This document shows, piece after piece, positions 41,287 through 50,059 of a stretch of DNA of 64,000 nucleotides. The position numbers were made by a program, and so were the translations under genes. Numbering within the stretch: position 1 is the first letter of the stretch; every line of letters begins with the position of its first letter. Source of the DNA: an uncultured Dorea sp. (GTDB lineage: Bacteria > Bacillota > Clostridia > Lachnospirales > Lachnospiraceae); contig UQRE01000003.1 in assembly GCA_900543415.1 (NCBI GenBank), positions 46,598 through 110,597 of the forward strand. Reading direction: 5' to 3'. The notes beneath the pieces were generated by a model, which saw only the letters and a list, made by a program, of their open reading frames with translations, had not been told where the DNA came from and did not search any database.

Positions 41287-43056
41287 TTAGAAGTCCTCCT
41301 TCCCGAATGTTCCTTTAATTTCTTCACGAAGTTCATTCATGATCTTCTCATACTCTTCTTCGATCTGATCTGTTGTTGTGTATTTATAACGTCCGATTCG
41401 CTCTCTTACTTCCATAACCAGAAGTTCTTTCATCGGAGCGCCTTTTGCCAGTGCTTCACTTGCCTGATCATAAAACGCAAGCACCAGTTTCATCATCAAA
41501 TACTGTTTACGAAGCGGTGTATACGTATCAATCTCATGGAAAGAGTTCTGATGTAAGAAGTCTTCACGGATTGATCTTGCCGCCTCCATTTTCAGGCGGT
41601 CACTCGGAGACAAAGCATCCATACCTACCATCTGCACGATTTCTTCCAGAGCCGCCTCTTCTGTCAAAAGGCTCATCATTCTCTGTCTGTCACTCATCCA
41701 GTCTTCGGCAACTGTATTGTTAAACCAATCCTGCATATTGTCAAGATACAGGGAATAACTGGTCAGCCAGTTGATCGCCGGGAAATGTCTCTTATATGCC
41801 AGCGCAGAATCCAGTCCCCAGAACACCTTCACGATACGAAGCGTTGCCTGCGATACCGGCTCAGAAGTATCACCACCCGGTGGAGATACCGCTCCGATTA
41901 CAGACAGAGAACCTTCTCTTCCTTCTTTTCCAAGCGACTGTACACGTCCTGCTCTCTCATAGAATTCTGCAAGACGAGATCCAAGGTATGCCGGATATCC
42001 TTCCTCACCCGGCATTTCTTCCAGACGTCCTGACATCTCACGAAGAGCCTCTGCCCAACGGGATGTTGAGTCTGCCATCAATGCTACGGAATATCCCATA
42101 TCACGGAAATATTCTGCGATTGTGATTCCTGTATAAATAGATGCCTCACGTGCCGCAAACGGCATATCGGACGTATTTGCGATCAGAACGGTTCTCTCCA
42201 TCAGCGAACGACCTGTCTTCGGGTCCTTAAGCTCTGGAAATTCATTCAAAACGTCCGTCATCTCATTTCCACGCTCACCGCATCCGATATAAACTACGAT
42301 ATCTGCCTCTGCCCATTTTGCAAGCTGATGCTGGATCACTGTTTTACCACTTCCGAAAGGTCCCGGAACGGCAGCTACACCACCTTTTGCAATTGGGAAG
42401 AAGGTATCTACTACTCGCTGTCCTGTTACAAGCGGTGCGTCAAGCGGAAGTTTCTTCACGTATGGACGTCCTATACGAACCGGCCATTTCTGCATCATTG
42501 TAAGTTCCTTATCACCGTCTTTTGTGGAAAGAACAGCTACCACTTCCTCTACGGTAAATTCTCCTGCTTTAATCTCTTTTACCGTACCGGAAAGCCCGTA
42601 TGGAACCATAATTTTCTGTTCTACAACAGCAGTTTCCTGAACGGTGCCAAGCACATCTCCTGCGGACACCTCATCGCCGACTTTTGCAACCGGAACAAAT
42701 TCCCATTTCTTATCTCTCTTCAAGGAAGCAACTTCAACTCCACGCTGTAAGTTGTTTCCTGAAATCTTCATAATATCATCAAGCGGACGCTGGATTCCAT
42801 CGTAAATGCTTGTGATAAGACCAGGGCCAAGTTCTACGGACATTGGCGCGCCTGTAGATTCTACCGGCTCACCAGGTCCAAGACCTGACGTCTCTTCATA
42901 TACCTGAATGGATGCCTCATCACCATGCATCTCGATGATCTCTCCGATCAGACGTTTCTCGCTGACACGTACAACGTCGGACATATTCGCATCACGCATA
43001 CCGGACGCGATGACCAGCGGTCCTGCTACTTTTTTGATCGTACCTGTACTACTCAT
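41287..43056 (-). CDS. ntpA: V/A-type ATPase catalytic subunit A
   Basis: The catalytic subunit of the V1 sector. It has Walker A PGPFGSGKT (231-239), the bulge or non-homologous region after residue 100 typical of A subunits, the catalytic GERGNEM segment and ALMADSTSRWAEALRE. It is full length (589 residues). It couples ATP hydrolysis to Na+ or H+ transport through the K ring encoded in the same operon. Confidence 0.97.
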   Translation of the reverse strand: MSSTGTIKKVAGPLVIASGMRDANMSDVVRVSEKRLIGEIIEMHGDEASIQVYEETSGLGPGEPVESTGAPMSVELGPGLITSIYDGIQRPLDDIMKISGNNLQRGVEVASLKRDKKWEFVPVAKVGDEVSAGDVLGTVQETAVVEQKIMVPYGLSGTVKEIKAGEFTVEEVVAVLSTKDGDKELTMMQKWPVRIGRPYVKKLPLDAPLVTGQRVVDTFFPIAKGGVAAVPGPFGSGKTVIQHQLAKWAEADIVVYIGCGERGNEMTDVLNEFPELKDPKTGRSLMERTVLIANTSDMPFAAREASIYTGITIAEYFRDMGYSVALMADSTSRWAEALREMSGRLEEMPGEEGYPAYLGSRLAEFYERAGRVQSLGKEGREGSLSVIGAVSPPGGDTSEPVSQATLRIVKVFWGLDSALAYKRHFPAINWLTSYSLYLDNMQDWFNNTVAEDWMSDRQRMMSLLTEEAALEEIVQMVGMDALSPSDRLKMEAARSIREDFLHQNSFHEIDTYTPLRKQYLMMKLVLAFYDQASEALAKGAPMKELLVMEVRERIGRYKYTTTDQIEEEYEKIMNELREEIKGTFGKEDF

Positions 43057-43119
43057 GTGGACGAATCACCTTACCTTTCCTACAATTTTACCACTGCACA
43101 GCTCTTACTCTGGCATGGC

Positions 43120-43440
43120 TTAGCTGTCACCGAACAGAATGTCTGATCCGACAGCTATCTCTACGGATTTCTTTACTCCCGCTACTCCGGCTCCGGTATT
43201 TCCTGCAATTCCCGGAATCTGGATAATCGCCGGAATAATCTGCTCCTGATATTTTGAAATCTCATGCTTTAACTGTGCGGCACACGCTTCCGTGATATAG
43301 ATCACACCATAATCTCCCGCTGCCAGTTTTGAAAGCATCTCTGCGGCTTCTTCCTGAGTCTCAACCGGAAATGTATCAAGTCCCAGTGCAGCGAAACCGT
43401 AAATGCTATCGTAATCGCCTAATACTGCAATCTTATACAT
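43120..43440 (-). CDS. ntpG: V/A-type ATPase subunit F (central stalk tip)
   Basis: A 106-residue Rossmann-like subunit (MYKIAVLGDYDSIYGFAALG; IQIPGIAGNTGAGV) that binds subunit D in the rotor. Its start overlaps the ntpC stop by eight bases. The symbol follows the E. hirae naming, where NtpG is subunit F. Confidence 0.92.
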   Translation of the reverse strand: MYKIAVLGDYDSIYGFAALGLDTFPVETQEEAAEMLSKLAAGDYGVIYITEACAAQLKHEISKYQEQIIPAIIQIPGIAGNTGAGVAGVKKSVEIAVGSDILFGDS

Positions 43441-44401
43441 ACATTTCCCTTACCCTTTCCCGAATAGAATCATCCGGCAGATCACTTCGCTTACCGGAAA
43501 GAATGATTCGCACCGTTTTTATTTCATTCTGTCTTGCGATCACATAAGCAATCACAGGACCTATTGTAAATGCATTATATTTCTGCGGACTGATGGTTTC
43601 AATAATACGATTATCGCACCATCGTTCAAATGCAGACGGAGATTCCGCTAACGCTTCTGCCCCTTCCGCATAGACGGTTCCAAGCAGATAATCTCTCAGT
43701 GCATCTGCTCCTGCCAATGCTGCTTTTGCAAGTTTATCAACACTGACGCTATCACATTCTGCCATCGCCCGCTTCATGAATTCTATTGATTTTGCGGTTT
43801 TCTGCGCACGCACGGCAATCTTAATATCTGCAACTGCAACGGTAGATTCTGCATAATCCCGAATAATCTGGTCTTTTGCTTCTTTTCCCGCTTTATAGAT
43901 TGCATCAAGCGCCGCCCTGTCGATCATCACGTCGCACAATTGACCGTCTCCTGTATGAAGAAAAGATTCATACGCTTCTGCTGCCACATGCTGCATATTT
44001 GCCGGAAGCTTACCAAAGTTCTTCTCCTTCACAATCTCCAGCATCTCACTGCCCGGAATGGATACATCTTCATAGAAAATGTGACGTTTTTTCCCTTCCG
44101 TACAGGTTTCCTTGATGGCTGCTTTCAGATTGTGAAAAAGCTTCGGATAAGAAAGCACCGCAAAGTGTTCCATTCCAACGGATAATTCCTTTACCACTTC
44201 CCACACCTTTTCTTCTTCTCTGGTCAATATGGCCTCGGCGTTTCCCGATGTTTCAGAGTCTCCCCATCCCTTCTCTTCCAGGAACTGAAGACACTGCTCA
44301 TAGCTCTGGCACCCGATCAGCTGATCAATAGTGCTGTTCGAAAACAGGGAAACTTCCAGCGCCCTTATGCGCGCAACCGCATAGGTATACTTTTCACTCA
44401 T
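43433..44401 (-). CDS. ntpC: V/A-type ATPase subunit C (rotor-to-ring adaptor)
   Basis: The C/d-type subunit, all helical, that joins the central stalk to the membrane ring. It begins KYTYAVARIRALEVSLFS and ends with RAKNEIKTVRII-like sequence (ARQNEIKTVRIILSGKR), both family hallmarks. At 322 residues it has the expected size, and it lies 20 bases after ntpE. Confidence 0.9.
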   Translation of the reverse strand: MSEKYTYAVARIRALEVSLFSNSTIDQLIGCQSYEQCLQFLEEKGWGDSETSGNAEAILTREEEKVWEVVKELSVGMEHFAVLSYPKLFHNLKAAIKETCTEGKKRHIFYEDVSIPGSEMLEIVKEKNFGKLPANMQHVAAEAYESFLHTGDGQLCDVMIDRAALDAIYKAGKEAKDQIIRDYAESTVAVADIKIAVRAQKTAKSIEFMKRAMAECDSVSVDKLAKAALAGADALRDYLLGTVYAEGAEALAESPSAFERWCDNRIIETISPQKYNAFTIGPVIAYVIARQNEIKTVRIILSGKRSDLPDDSIRERVREMYV

Positions 44402-44421
44402 GTTACTCCTCCTGTTGCGCG

Positions 44422-45015
44422 TTACGCGAATATGATACGATGCACTTTATCAGACAACTCATCTTTTTTCGCATCAAAAATTGCCTGCAAGGTACAATTT
44501 TCTTCTATGCCTCCATAGGCGAGGACAAATCCATTTTCTATTTTTCTGCCTTCTTCCGAGATGACCAGACTTCCGCCTTTTGATGCTGCCGATTTTTCTA
44601 CTTCTGCCCGAAAATCATTCGACATTCTCGCAAGGTCAGAAGCCGCAAAAAAGATCTCTCCTGCTTCCGGCAGTGCATATTTATCAAGCATCTTAAGAAG
44701 AAGAGCAAAATATTCTTTCTCGTCCATAGCAACCAGGGAATCGTATGCTTTCTTAAGCACCTCTGCGATTACTTCCTGCTTCGCTTCCAGAATTCTGGTT
44801 CTTCTCTTAAGATCAATTGCCGATGCCACTCTCTCTTCATAAGCTTTCACATCTGCCTCTGACTTGCGCTGTGCAAGTTCACTTGATTTCTCTGCTTCTG
44901 CCTCGGCCTGACTTGTGATCTTTTGAGCATCCGCTTTTGCTTCTTCGACCTTATTGTCTGCCAAAGCCCTGGCTTCGCTCAGAATCTGGCTTTTCATTTT
45001 CTCTAATCCAGTCAT
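44422..45015 (-). CDS. ntpE: V/A-type ATPase subunit E (peripheral stalk)
   Basis: A 197-residue protein with a long Ala/Glu/Lys-rich N-terminal helix (about 1-105), followed by a globular end (AGEIFFAASDLARM; GGIEENCTLQAIF) typical of subunit E. It forms the stator stalk with the ntpF product. It starts 16 bases after ntpK. Confidence 0.9.
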   Translation of the reverse strand: MTGLEKMKSQILSEARALADNKVEEAKADAQKITSQAEAEAEKSSELAQRKSEADVKAYEERVASAIDLKRRTRILEAKQEVIAEVLKKAYDSLVAMDEKEYFALLLKMLDKYALPEAGEIFFAASDLARMSNDFRAEVEKSAASKGGSLVISEEGRKIENGFVLAYGGIEENCTLQAIFDAKKDELSDKVHRIIFA

Positions 45016-45031
45016 AGCCTTTTACTCCTTC

Positions 45032-45517
45032 TTAGACCTGAATTCCATTTACTGCAAGGAAAGAAATCAAAAGTGCAAGAATTGCATATGTCTCTACCAT
45101 TGCAGGGAACAGCATCGCTTTACCAAACTGATCCGGCTTCTTTGCTACGATACCGATAGAAGAAGCTGCTGTTTTTCCCTGTGCAACTCCTGAGATCAGT
45201 CCAACGATACCAATCGGAAGACACGCTGCCAGAATCATAAGACCTGTCTGCACACTGACATCTGCAACGCCGCCGCCTAAAATACCAATCTTAGATAATG
45301 TGATAAATCCAACCAGCAGTCCGTAAAGTCCCTGTGTACCAGGAAGAAGCTGCATGATCAAAACCTTGGCAAACTTACTTGGGTCTTCTGTTACAACTCC
45401 GGCTGCCGCCTGTCCTGCAATACCTACACCCATTGCAGATCCCGCACCTGCCAGTAATACCGCAATTGCCGCGCCCAGAAGCGCATATACGATTCCTAAA
45501 TTTTCCATAATACTCAT
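45032..45517 (-). CDS. ntpK: V/A-type ATPase rotor proteolipid (subunit K), Na+-type
   Basis: A 161-residue fused double hairpin with four helices that builds the ion-carrying ring. The residues corresponding to the E. hirae Na+ site are all present: L58, T61, Q62 and Y65 in LLPGTQGLYG, Q113 in SGVAQGK and E142 in AMVETYA. The single glutamate per four helices and the T-Q pair point to Na+ as the coupling ion. This is an inference from known structures, not measured here. Confidence 0.94.
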   Translation of the reverse strand: MSIMENLGIVYALLGAAIAVLLAGAGSAMGVGIAGQAAAGVVTEDPSKFAKVLIMQLLPGTQGLYGLLVGFITLSKIGILGGGVADVSVQTGLMILAACLPIGIVGLISGVAQGKTAASSIGIVAKKPDQFGKAMLFPAMVETYAILALLISFLAVNGIQV

Positions 45518-45559
45518 AGTCTACATTTCCTCCTTATATGTTGTTAACTTCGCTTATTA

Positions 45560-47581
45560 TTAATCTGCATTACTCTGAACATCTACATATTTTGTATCTG
45601 AATGAAATGGCCGAAATGGTCTGCTTCCGCCTTCGTAGAATTTTCCGAAGAACTCTACAAACTGAAGACGATTTGTGTGTACATATGCGCCCAGTAAATT
45701 GATCGCAAGATTCAGCGTATGTCCTACGACAAAGAATACAACGAACAAAATAATACCAAGTATATTATTCGGGAACATTCCGATCATCTGATTGATTACA
45801 GATGCGATAACTCCGGTAGCAAGCCCAAGGGCTAACAGACGGGAGTAAGATAATACATCACTTAACCATCCGGTAATATTATACAAATCATATGCTCCAA
45901 GCGCGATCCGAAGTCCCGGATTCTTACTGCTTCTTCCCGACATGAGGACAATTCCGACTGCTCCTGCAATCGCAAGTCCTTTGGCAAGCATATTAAGTGC
46001 CGGTGGGAACACGATCGTTGTCTGTGCAATAGATGCAAATATATCACTTGGCAAAAGCATGAGGATCAATCCCACAAGAAGCATAAACCATAACACTACG
46101 TCGCAGAAGAAATCCATAACCTTGTGATCTTTCAAACACAGATACCCTTTGATTCCAAGACCGACAAATAAATGAATCACACCAAACAGCATCGAGTATA
46201 CGAGCAATTTCATCGGATCGTTCAGCGGCATGAACCACAGTGCATCAATCGTAACCGTTGTTCCAAAAAACTTCTGAGATACAATATCTACAATATTTCC
46301 AAAATAACCGCCGAATAAAATTCCCCAGACAACGGTAGAAAGTCCACAATACATAAATAACTTAATTGATTTGTGCATGCTCTCGCTCATTCTCGGGAAT
46401 TTCTTCAGCATAACCAAACACGCAATCGCAATAATCGCTCCATATGCGGCATCCGATAACATCATTCCAAAGAAAAATACATAGAAGAATGACATGATCG
46501 TTGTCGGGTCGATTTCTCCCTTCTTCGGGAGTCCGTAAGATTCTACGATACCCTCTACCGACTCAGAAAAGCCATTGTTCTCAAGAAGTGTCGGTGCCTC
46601 TTCCTCTTCACCCAGCGCTTCGATATCTATCACACAGTCATAGTTATCTCCAATCGCTTTTTGGATTGCCGGCACGACCCTCTCCGGCACATACCCGCTG
46701 ACGAGAAAGGTTCTCTGAGACTGAGGGATCGTTCCAAGAATCTGATACTTATCTGCCCGCATCCGGAAATAATCTCCGACTACCTTCAGGCTATTTCTCG
46801 CATCTCCATATCCTGCGATCGCTTCCTCATCCTTTTTAATTTCCTGCTTCAGGGCTTCCACCCTCTGCTCAAGCTCCTCTTTTTCTTTTGCCGGAACCTG
46901 ATCTGTCATCTGCGATGGTCTTGCGAATCCGCCCGCTCGAAGCGCTTCTTCTACCTTTCCAACATTTTCTTTCATACAGAACACGGCCAGATAAAGTGCA
47001 TCCTTATCCTTTTCAATCACCTGCACTTCTATATCAGGCGTCTCTTCCGGACAATGCTCTGCCACAAGAGCATATATGCGTTCTGTCGTAGTATCTGCTG
47101 CCATTGTTCCAAGCAGCATTGCAACTTTTTTCGTACCGGAATATGTCATCGGCACGTCTAAAGACAGCCACGGATGAAGGATCTCTATCTGATTTTCAAG
47201 CTTCAGTATCCCTGCCTTTTTCTCCGCAATCTCTTTACTCTTCGCAATCAGAATGTTGGCATTTTGTATCGCTTCGTCTTTTCCTAAAATGGCTTCTTGA
47301 AATTCTTCCTGACTGATCAGCTTCTTTCCTTCCAAACCGGCAAACATAGATGTCTTGACCGGAGCGTACTCGTCAAGAACATGGAGAGCAGCTTCTGTAA
47401 GATGTGTCTTCTTCTCAAAATCCTGCCGTGCACTTAACGTGTCCATTTTCTCAAAGCCTGCTTCGTCTTCGGCAACCTGACTCATTTCCATGACTCCAAG
47501 GGATTGTATCTTCTCCAGAATTGCCTTACGGTCTTTCTTAAGCGCGCAGATACTAACTCTTTGCATCTGCAAGATTGCCAT
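45560..47581 (-). CDS. ntpI: V/A-type ATPase membrane stator subunit I (a)
   Basis: The 673-residue a-type subunit has a long cytoplasmic N-terminal half with coiled coils (about 1-330) and a C-terminal membrane half with seven to eight helices. These contain the SYSRLLALGLATGVIASVIN motif (the conserved Arg faces the rotor) and GHTLNLAINLLGAYVHTNRLQ. It supplies the ion half-channels. Confidence 0.95.
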   Translation of the reverse strand: MAILQMQRVSICALKKDRKAILEKIQSLGVMEMSQVAEDEAGFEKMDTLSARQDFEKKTHLTEAALHVLDEYAPVKTSMFAGLEGKKLISQEEFQEAILGKDEAIQNANILIAKSKEIAEKKAGILKLENQIEILHPWLSLDVPMTYSGTKKVAMLLGTMAADTTTERIYALVAEHCPEETPDIEVQVIEKDKDALYLAVFCMKENVGKVEEALRAGGFARPSQMTDQVPAKEKEELEQRVEALKQEIKKDEEAIAGYGDARNSLKVVGDYFRMRADKYQILGTIPQSQRTFLVSGYVPERVVPAIQKAIGDNYDCVIDIEALGEEEEAPTLLENNGFSESVEGIVESYGLPKKGEIDPTTIMSFFYVFFFGMMLSDAAYGAIIAIACLVMLKKFPRMSESMHKSIKLFMYCGLSTVVWGILFGGYFGNIVDIVSQKFFGTTVTIDALWFMPLNDPMKLLVYSMLFGVIHLFVGLGIKGYLCLKDHKVMDFFCDVVLWFMLLVGLILMLLPSDIFASIAQTTIVFPPALNMLAKGLAIAGAVGIVLMSGRSSKNPGLRIALGAYDLYNITGWLSDVLSYSRLLALGLATGVIASVINQMIGMFPNNILGIILFVVFFVVGHTLNLAINLLGAYVHTNRLQFVEFFGKFYEGGSRPFRPFHSDTKYVDVQSNAD

Positions 47582-47635
47582 AGCTTCATCTCTCCTTTAC
47601 TTTTATTCCACTCTTTCCATTCAATTTTGGTTCGT

Positions 47636-47944
47636 TTAAACCAATTCTGCAATCACCGAATCAATTGCTTCTTTTTCTTTTGCCTGTGCGGCTTTTTTCA
47701 ATTCTGCAATCTCTTCGTCTACCCTGGCGAGCGCTTCCCTGGTAGAAATATCTCCGGCATCTTTCGCTGCGCTAAGCGCCGCTTTCGCCTTCTCTTTCGC
47801 TTTCTCCTCCGCCTGTTCTTTTATTTCATTGGCAGATACAGCAGCTTTTTCAAGGATCGAGGTACATGTTACATCGGCTGCTTTTAATATTTCCTCTGCT
47901 TCACTCTCCGTCTCCTTGATGGTTTTAATGGTCTCTTCTACCAT
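47636..47944 (-). CDS. ntpF: V/A-type ATPase subunit H/G (peripheral stalk coiled coil)
   Basis: A 102-residue, nearly all-helical Ala/Glu/Lys protein with a heptad-like pattern, in the first position of the operon as ntpF is in E. hirae. It pairs with the ntpE product in the peripheral stalk. The identification rests on size, coiled coil and position, since sequence conservation in this subunit is low. Confidence 0.8.
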   Translation of the reverse strand: MVEETIKTIKETESEAEEILKAADVTCTSILEKAAVSANEIKEQAEEKAKEKAKAALSAAKDAGDISTREALARVDEEIAELKKAAQAKEKEAIDSVIAELV

Positions 47945-47997
47945 TCTGTCACCACCTCTCCTATTTTGATAACAACTTTTTTTGTAATTTAAATTAA

Positions 47998-48026
47998 ATT
48001 ATAATATCATTATGTGGAAATGTCTA
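47998..48026 (-). promoter_or_regulatory. Promoter of the V-ATPase operon
   Basis: TAGACA (48026-48021), a 17-base spacer and TATAAT (48003-47998) lie about 54 bases upstream of ntpF on the minus strand. Confidence 0.82.
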
Positions 48027-48119
48027 TAAATTTTTCATAACATTTCTCTGAACTTTAGTCTAATGCCACACAATTCGCTCAATTATCTTACAGCTATGTC
48101 GTTTTACCACATCACAGTG

Positions 48120-48611
48120 TTACCATTCCAAATGATGCAAATGACCTTCCAGATTCATCCCCTCAAAACCATTCTGACGCAGTGCTTCATATAAAACGAT
48201 TGCTGCGGAATTCCCCAAATTCAATGAACGAATATCTCCAACCATCGGAATCCTTATACAGTCTTCCTTATGATTGACAAGAATCTCTTCCGGTATTCCT
48301 GCGCTTTCTTTTCCGAACATAATATAACAATCCGGTTCATACTGAACTTCTGTATATATTTTCTCAGCCTTCGTAGTTGCCATATAAATCTTAGCTCCCG
48401 GATTCTTTTCCAGAAAGTCGTTATAATCGATATATGTTGTCACATCCAGATCTTTCCAATAATCCATTCCTGCTCTTTTCAGATTTTTTTCATTTAACCG
48501 GAACCCTAGCGGCTCGATCAGATGAAGCCTCGCATTGGCAGCCACGCATGTGCGTCCGATATTTCCTGTATTTGCCGGAATCTCCGGCTCGTGAAGTACA
48601 ATATTTAACAT
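48120..48611 (-). CDS. trmL: tRNA (cytidine/uridine-34-2'-O)-methyltransferase TrmL
   Basis: A SPOUT-class methyltransferase acting on the wobble base of tRNA-Leu species with SAM. The N-terminus MLNIVLHEPEIPANTGNIGRTC and the knot motifs FGKESAGIPEE and IPMVGDIRSLNLGNSAAIVLYE (residues near 100-140) are diagnostic. I start it at 48611 (163 residues), where AAGGAGG lies eight bases upstream; the frame's longer extension has no support. Confidence 0.95.
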   Translation of the reverse strand: MLNIVLHEPEIPANTGNIGRTCVAANARLHLIEPLGFRLNEKNLKRAGMDYWKDLDVTTYIDYNDFLEKNPGAKIYMATTKAEKIYTEVQYEPDCYIMFGKESAGIPEEILVNHKEDCIRIPMVGDIRSLNLGNSAAIVLYEALRQNGFEGMNLEGHLHHLEW

Positions 48612-48653
48612 ATGTAATTCCTCCTTAAAATATATGTTTATTTTTATAATTTT

Positions 48654-48688
48654 AAAAAGGATTGTCGTGGCAATGCGCGCAACAATCC
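48654..48688 (-). terminator. Terminator of the HypE-like gene
   Basis: GGATTGT/ACAATCC arms (48688-48682 and 48665-48659) with a partly paired GC-rich interior are followed on the minus strand by TTTTT. Confidence 0.7.
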
Positions 48689-48696
48689 CGTCATTT

Positions 48697-49587
48697 CTAT
48701 GTTTCGAAAATTTTATATATTTCATCCGGTGCCGGACGATCGATATAACGGATTTCTTCTCCATTTTTAATGATCTTATCATGATTGTCCGTCATCCGTC
48801 CGATTACTTCTGCCTGCACGCCATATTCTCTTAGCTTTTCTGCCAACTCGTCCGCCTCTTCCGACACGACCAAAAAACTTCCCACCGATGATAGCTGATA
48901 GGGGTTCAAACGATAACGCTCACACACTTCTACCGTTTCCTGCAAAATAGAAAACTTCTTCATATCTGTCTCAAGTCCCAATTTTGTTTCTTTTGCAATA
49001 TCCCAAAGTGACGCGAGAATACCGCCTTCTCCGATCTGTTTTATCATCGTTACTTTTTTTTCTCCATTTATTTTGATAAAATCAATCAGTTTTTTACCAA
49101 ACAAATATTTCCTATATGCCAAAACTTGTTTCATAAAGGACGGGGAAAACTGCTGCCCAAGCTCCTTTTCTTTTTCTTCTGCCACTTGGAGCATTCCACT
49201 CATTCCTACCCAGCCGACTAAAATAATTCCTTGTCCAGAAGAGACCTCTTTACGCCTTTCTCCTAATAGACATGTGTCTGTTTTAGCCACTCCAGTTACA
49301 CACACTGTTGGAAGCGATACAACAGATGCTATCTGACCTTTTGTTTTTTCAAGGCAAATTTTTTCTTCTCCACAGACTCTTTGCAACATCTTCAGCATTC
49401 CATTCATTCGTGATTTATAAACAGCCGGAGGTATCATAACTGTCGCCTCCACGTGCACTTCCTCTGCTCCATTCGCCCACAATTCGTTCGAGACCGAAGC
49501 CAACGCATATACTCCGGCATATTGGGACTGTCCGTACAATGTTTTTGTATTCGTTGATATTTCTTGATTACAGCTTTCTATCTTCAT
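48697..49587 (-). CDS. AIR-synthase-related (PurM/HypE-like) protein
   Basis: A 296-residue protein with the two-domain PurM/HypE layout: an N-terminal half with DTCLLG-type ATP-site segments (VCVTGVAKTDTCLLGERR) and a glycine-rich GGILASLWDIAKETKLGLE helix that matches the HypE/PurM C-terminal domain. HypE's C-terminal cysteine (PRIC) is missing; it ends DRPAPDEIYKIFET. No hydrogenase-maturation or purine genes lie nearby, so its function is not known. It is probably monocistronic. Confidence 0.65.
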   Translation of the reverse strand: MKIESCNQEISTNTKTLYGQSQYAGVYALASVSNELWANGAEEVHVEATVMIPPAVYKSRMNGMLKMLQRVCGEEKICLEKTKGQIASVVSLPTVCVTGVAKTDTCLLGERRKEVSSGQGIILVGWVGMSGMLQVAEEKEKELGQQFSPSFMKQVLAYRKYLFGKKLIDFIKINGEKKVTMIKQIGEGGILASLWDIAKETKLGLETDMKKFSILQETVEVCERYRLNPYQLSSVGSFLVVSEEADELAEKLREYGVQAEVIGRMTDNHDKIIKNGEEIRYIDRPAPDEIYKIFET

Positions 49588-49679
49588 GTCTCATCCTCCT
49601 TGAGCAAGATTTTATCACAATTTCTCTTCACATTCCACATAAGTAGCTTCTCTTACCAAAATAAAGGCTTACATAATAG

Positions 49680-49732
49680 AAAAACAGCAGTAATATCCTG
49701 CTGTTTTTCATCAAGTGCAGTACTCTGCACTT
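49680..49732 (-). terminator. Two tandem hairpins after the racemase remnant
   Basis: An 11-bp perfect stem AAAAACAGCAG/CTGCTGTTTTT (49680-49708) is an intrinsic terminator on either strand. Just beside it an 8-bp perfect stem with a 4-base loop (49713-49732) adds a second hairpin. Together they close the PucR-linked cluster. Confidence 0.8.
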
Positions 49733-49752
49733 CCTTATTCACTTTAGATGGA

Positions 49753-50058
49753 TCAACTATTTTTACGAAGCAATTCCATATACATTACAAGTCCTTCACA
49801 CAACCCCGGATCTCCACAACAACTGATGATCACTCCATCTACTCCCTGCTTTTCAAATTCCTTTGCCAGTTTTCGAATCTTCGGAATTGCAGCTGTTTCA
49901 CTTGTTTCATCATGCACACCTTCCGGCTGATCCGGAATACATCTGGAAGTCACAGAAAATTGGGGAAATCATGATTCTAACAATCGTCCATGACACTCGC
50001 ATGCTTCCTTTTCCTGAGTAATCACTCGGATTACTCCTATTAAATATTTTTTATCCAC
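49753..50058 (-). pseudogene. Broken Asp/Glu/hydantoin racemase
   Basis: From a GTG at 50058 (GGAG six bases upstream) the frame reads a racemase N-terminus (YLIGVIRVITQEKEACECHG). It then meets an in-frame TGA at 49971-49969 and continues as FPQFSVTSRCIPDQPEGVHD and IISCCGDPGLCE, clear racemase family sequence. The frame stops at 49753, so more than half of the usual 220-240 residues is lost. It begins two bases after the DUF1177 gene, so it was once the last gene of that operon. Confidence 0.75.
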
Positions 50059-50059
50059 C

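Noticed and set aside
40346..41290. 314-residue plus-strand ORF opposite ntpB
   Set aside because: It is a shadow of the highly conserved ntpB frame; it has no ribosome-binding site and no recognisable domain.
49969..49971. TGA in the racemase frame as selenocysteine
   Set aside because: The gene is also truncated at its 3' end and no catalytic cysteine is expected at this position; a nonsense mutation is simpler.
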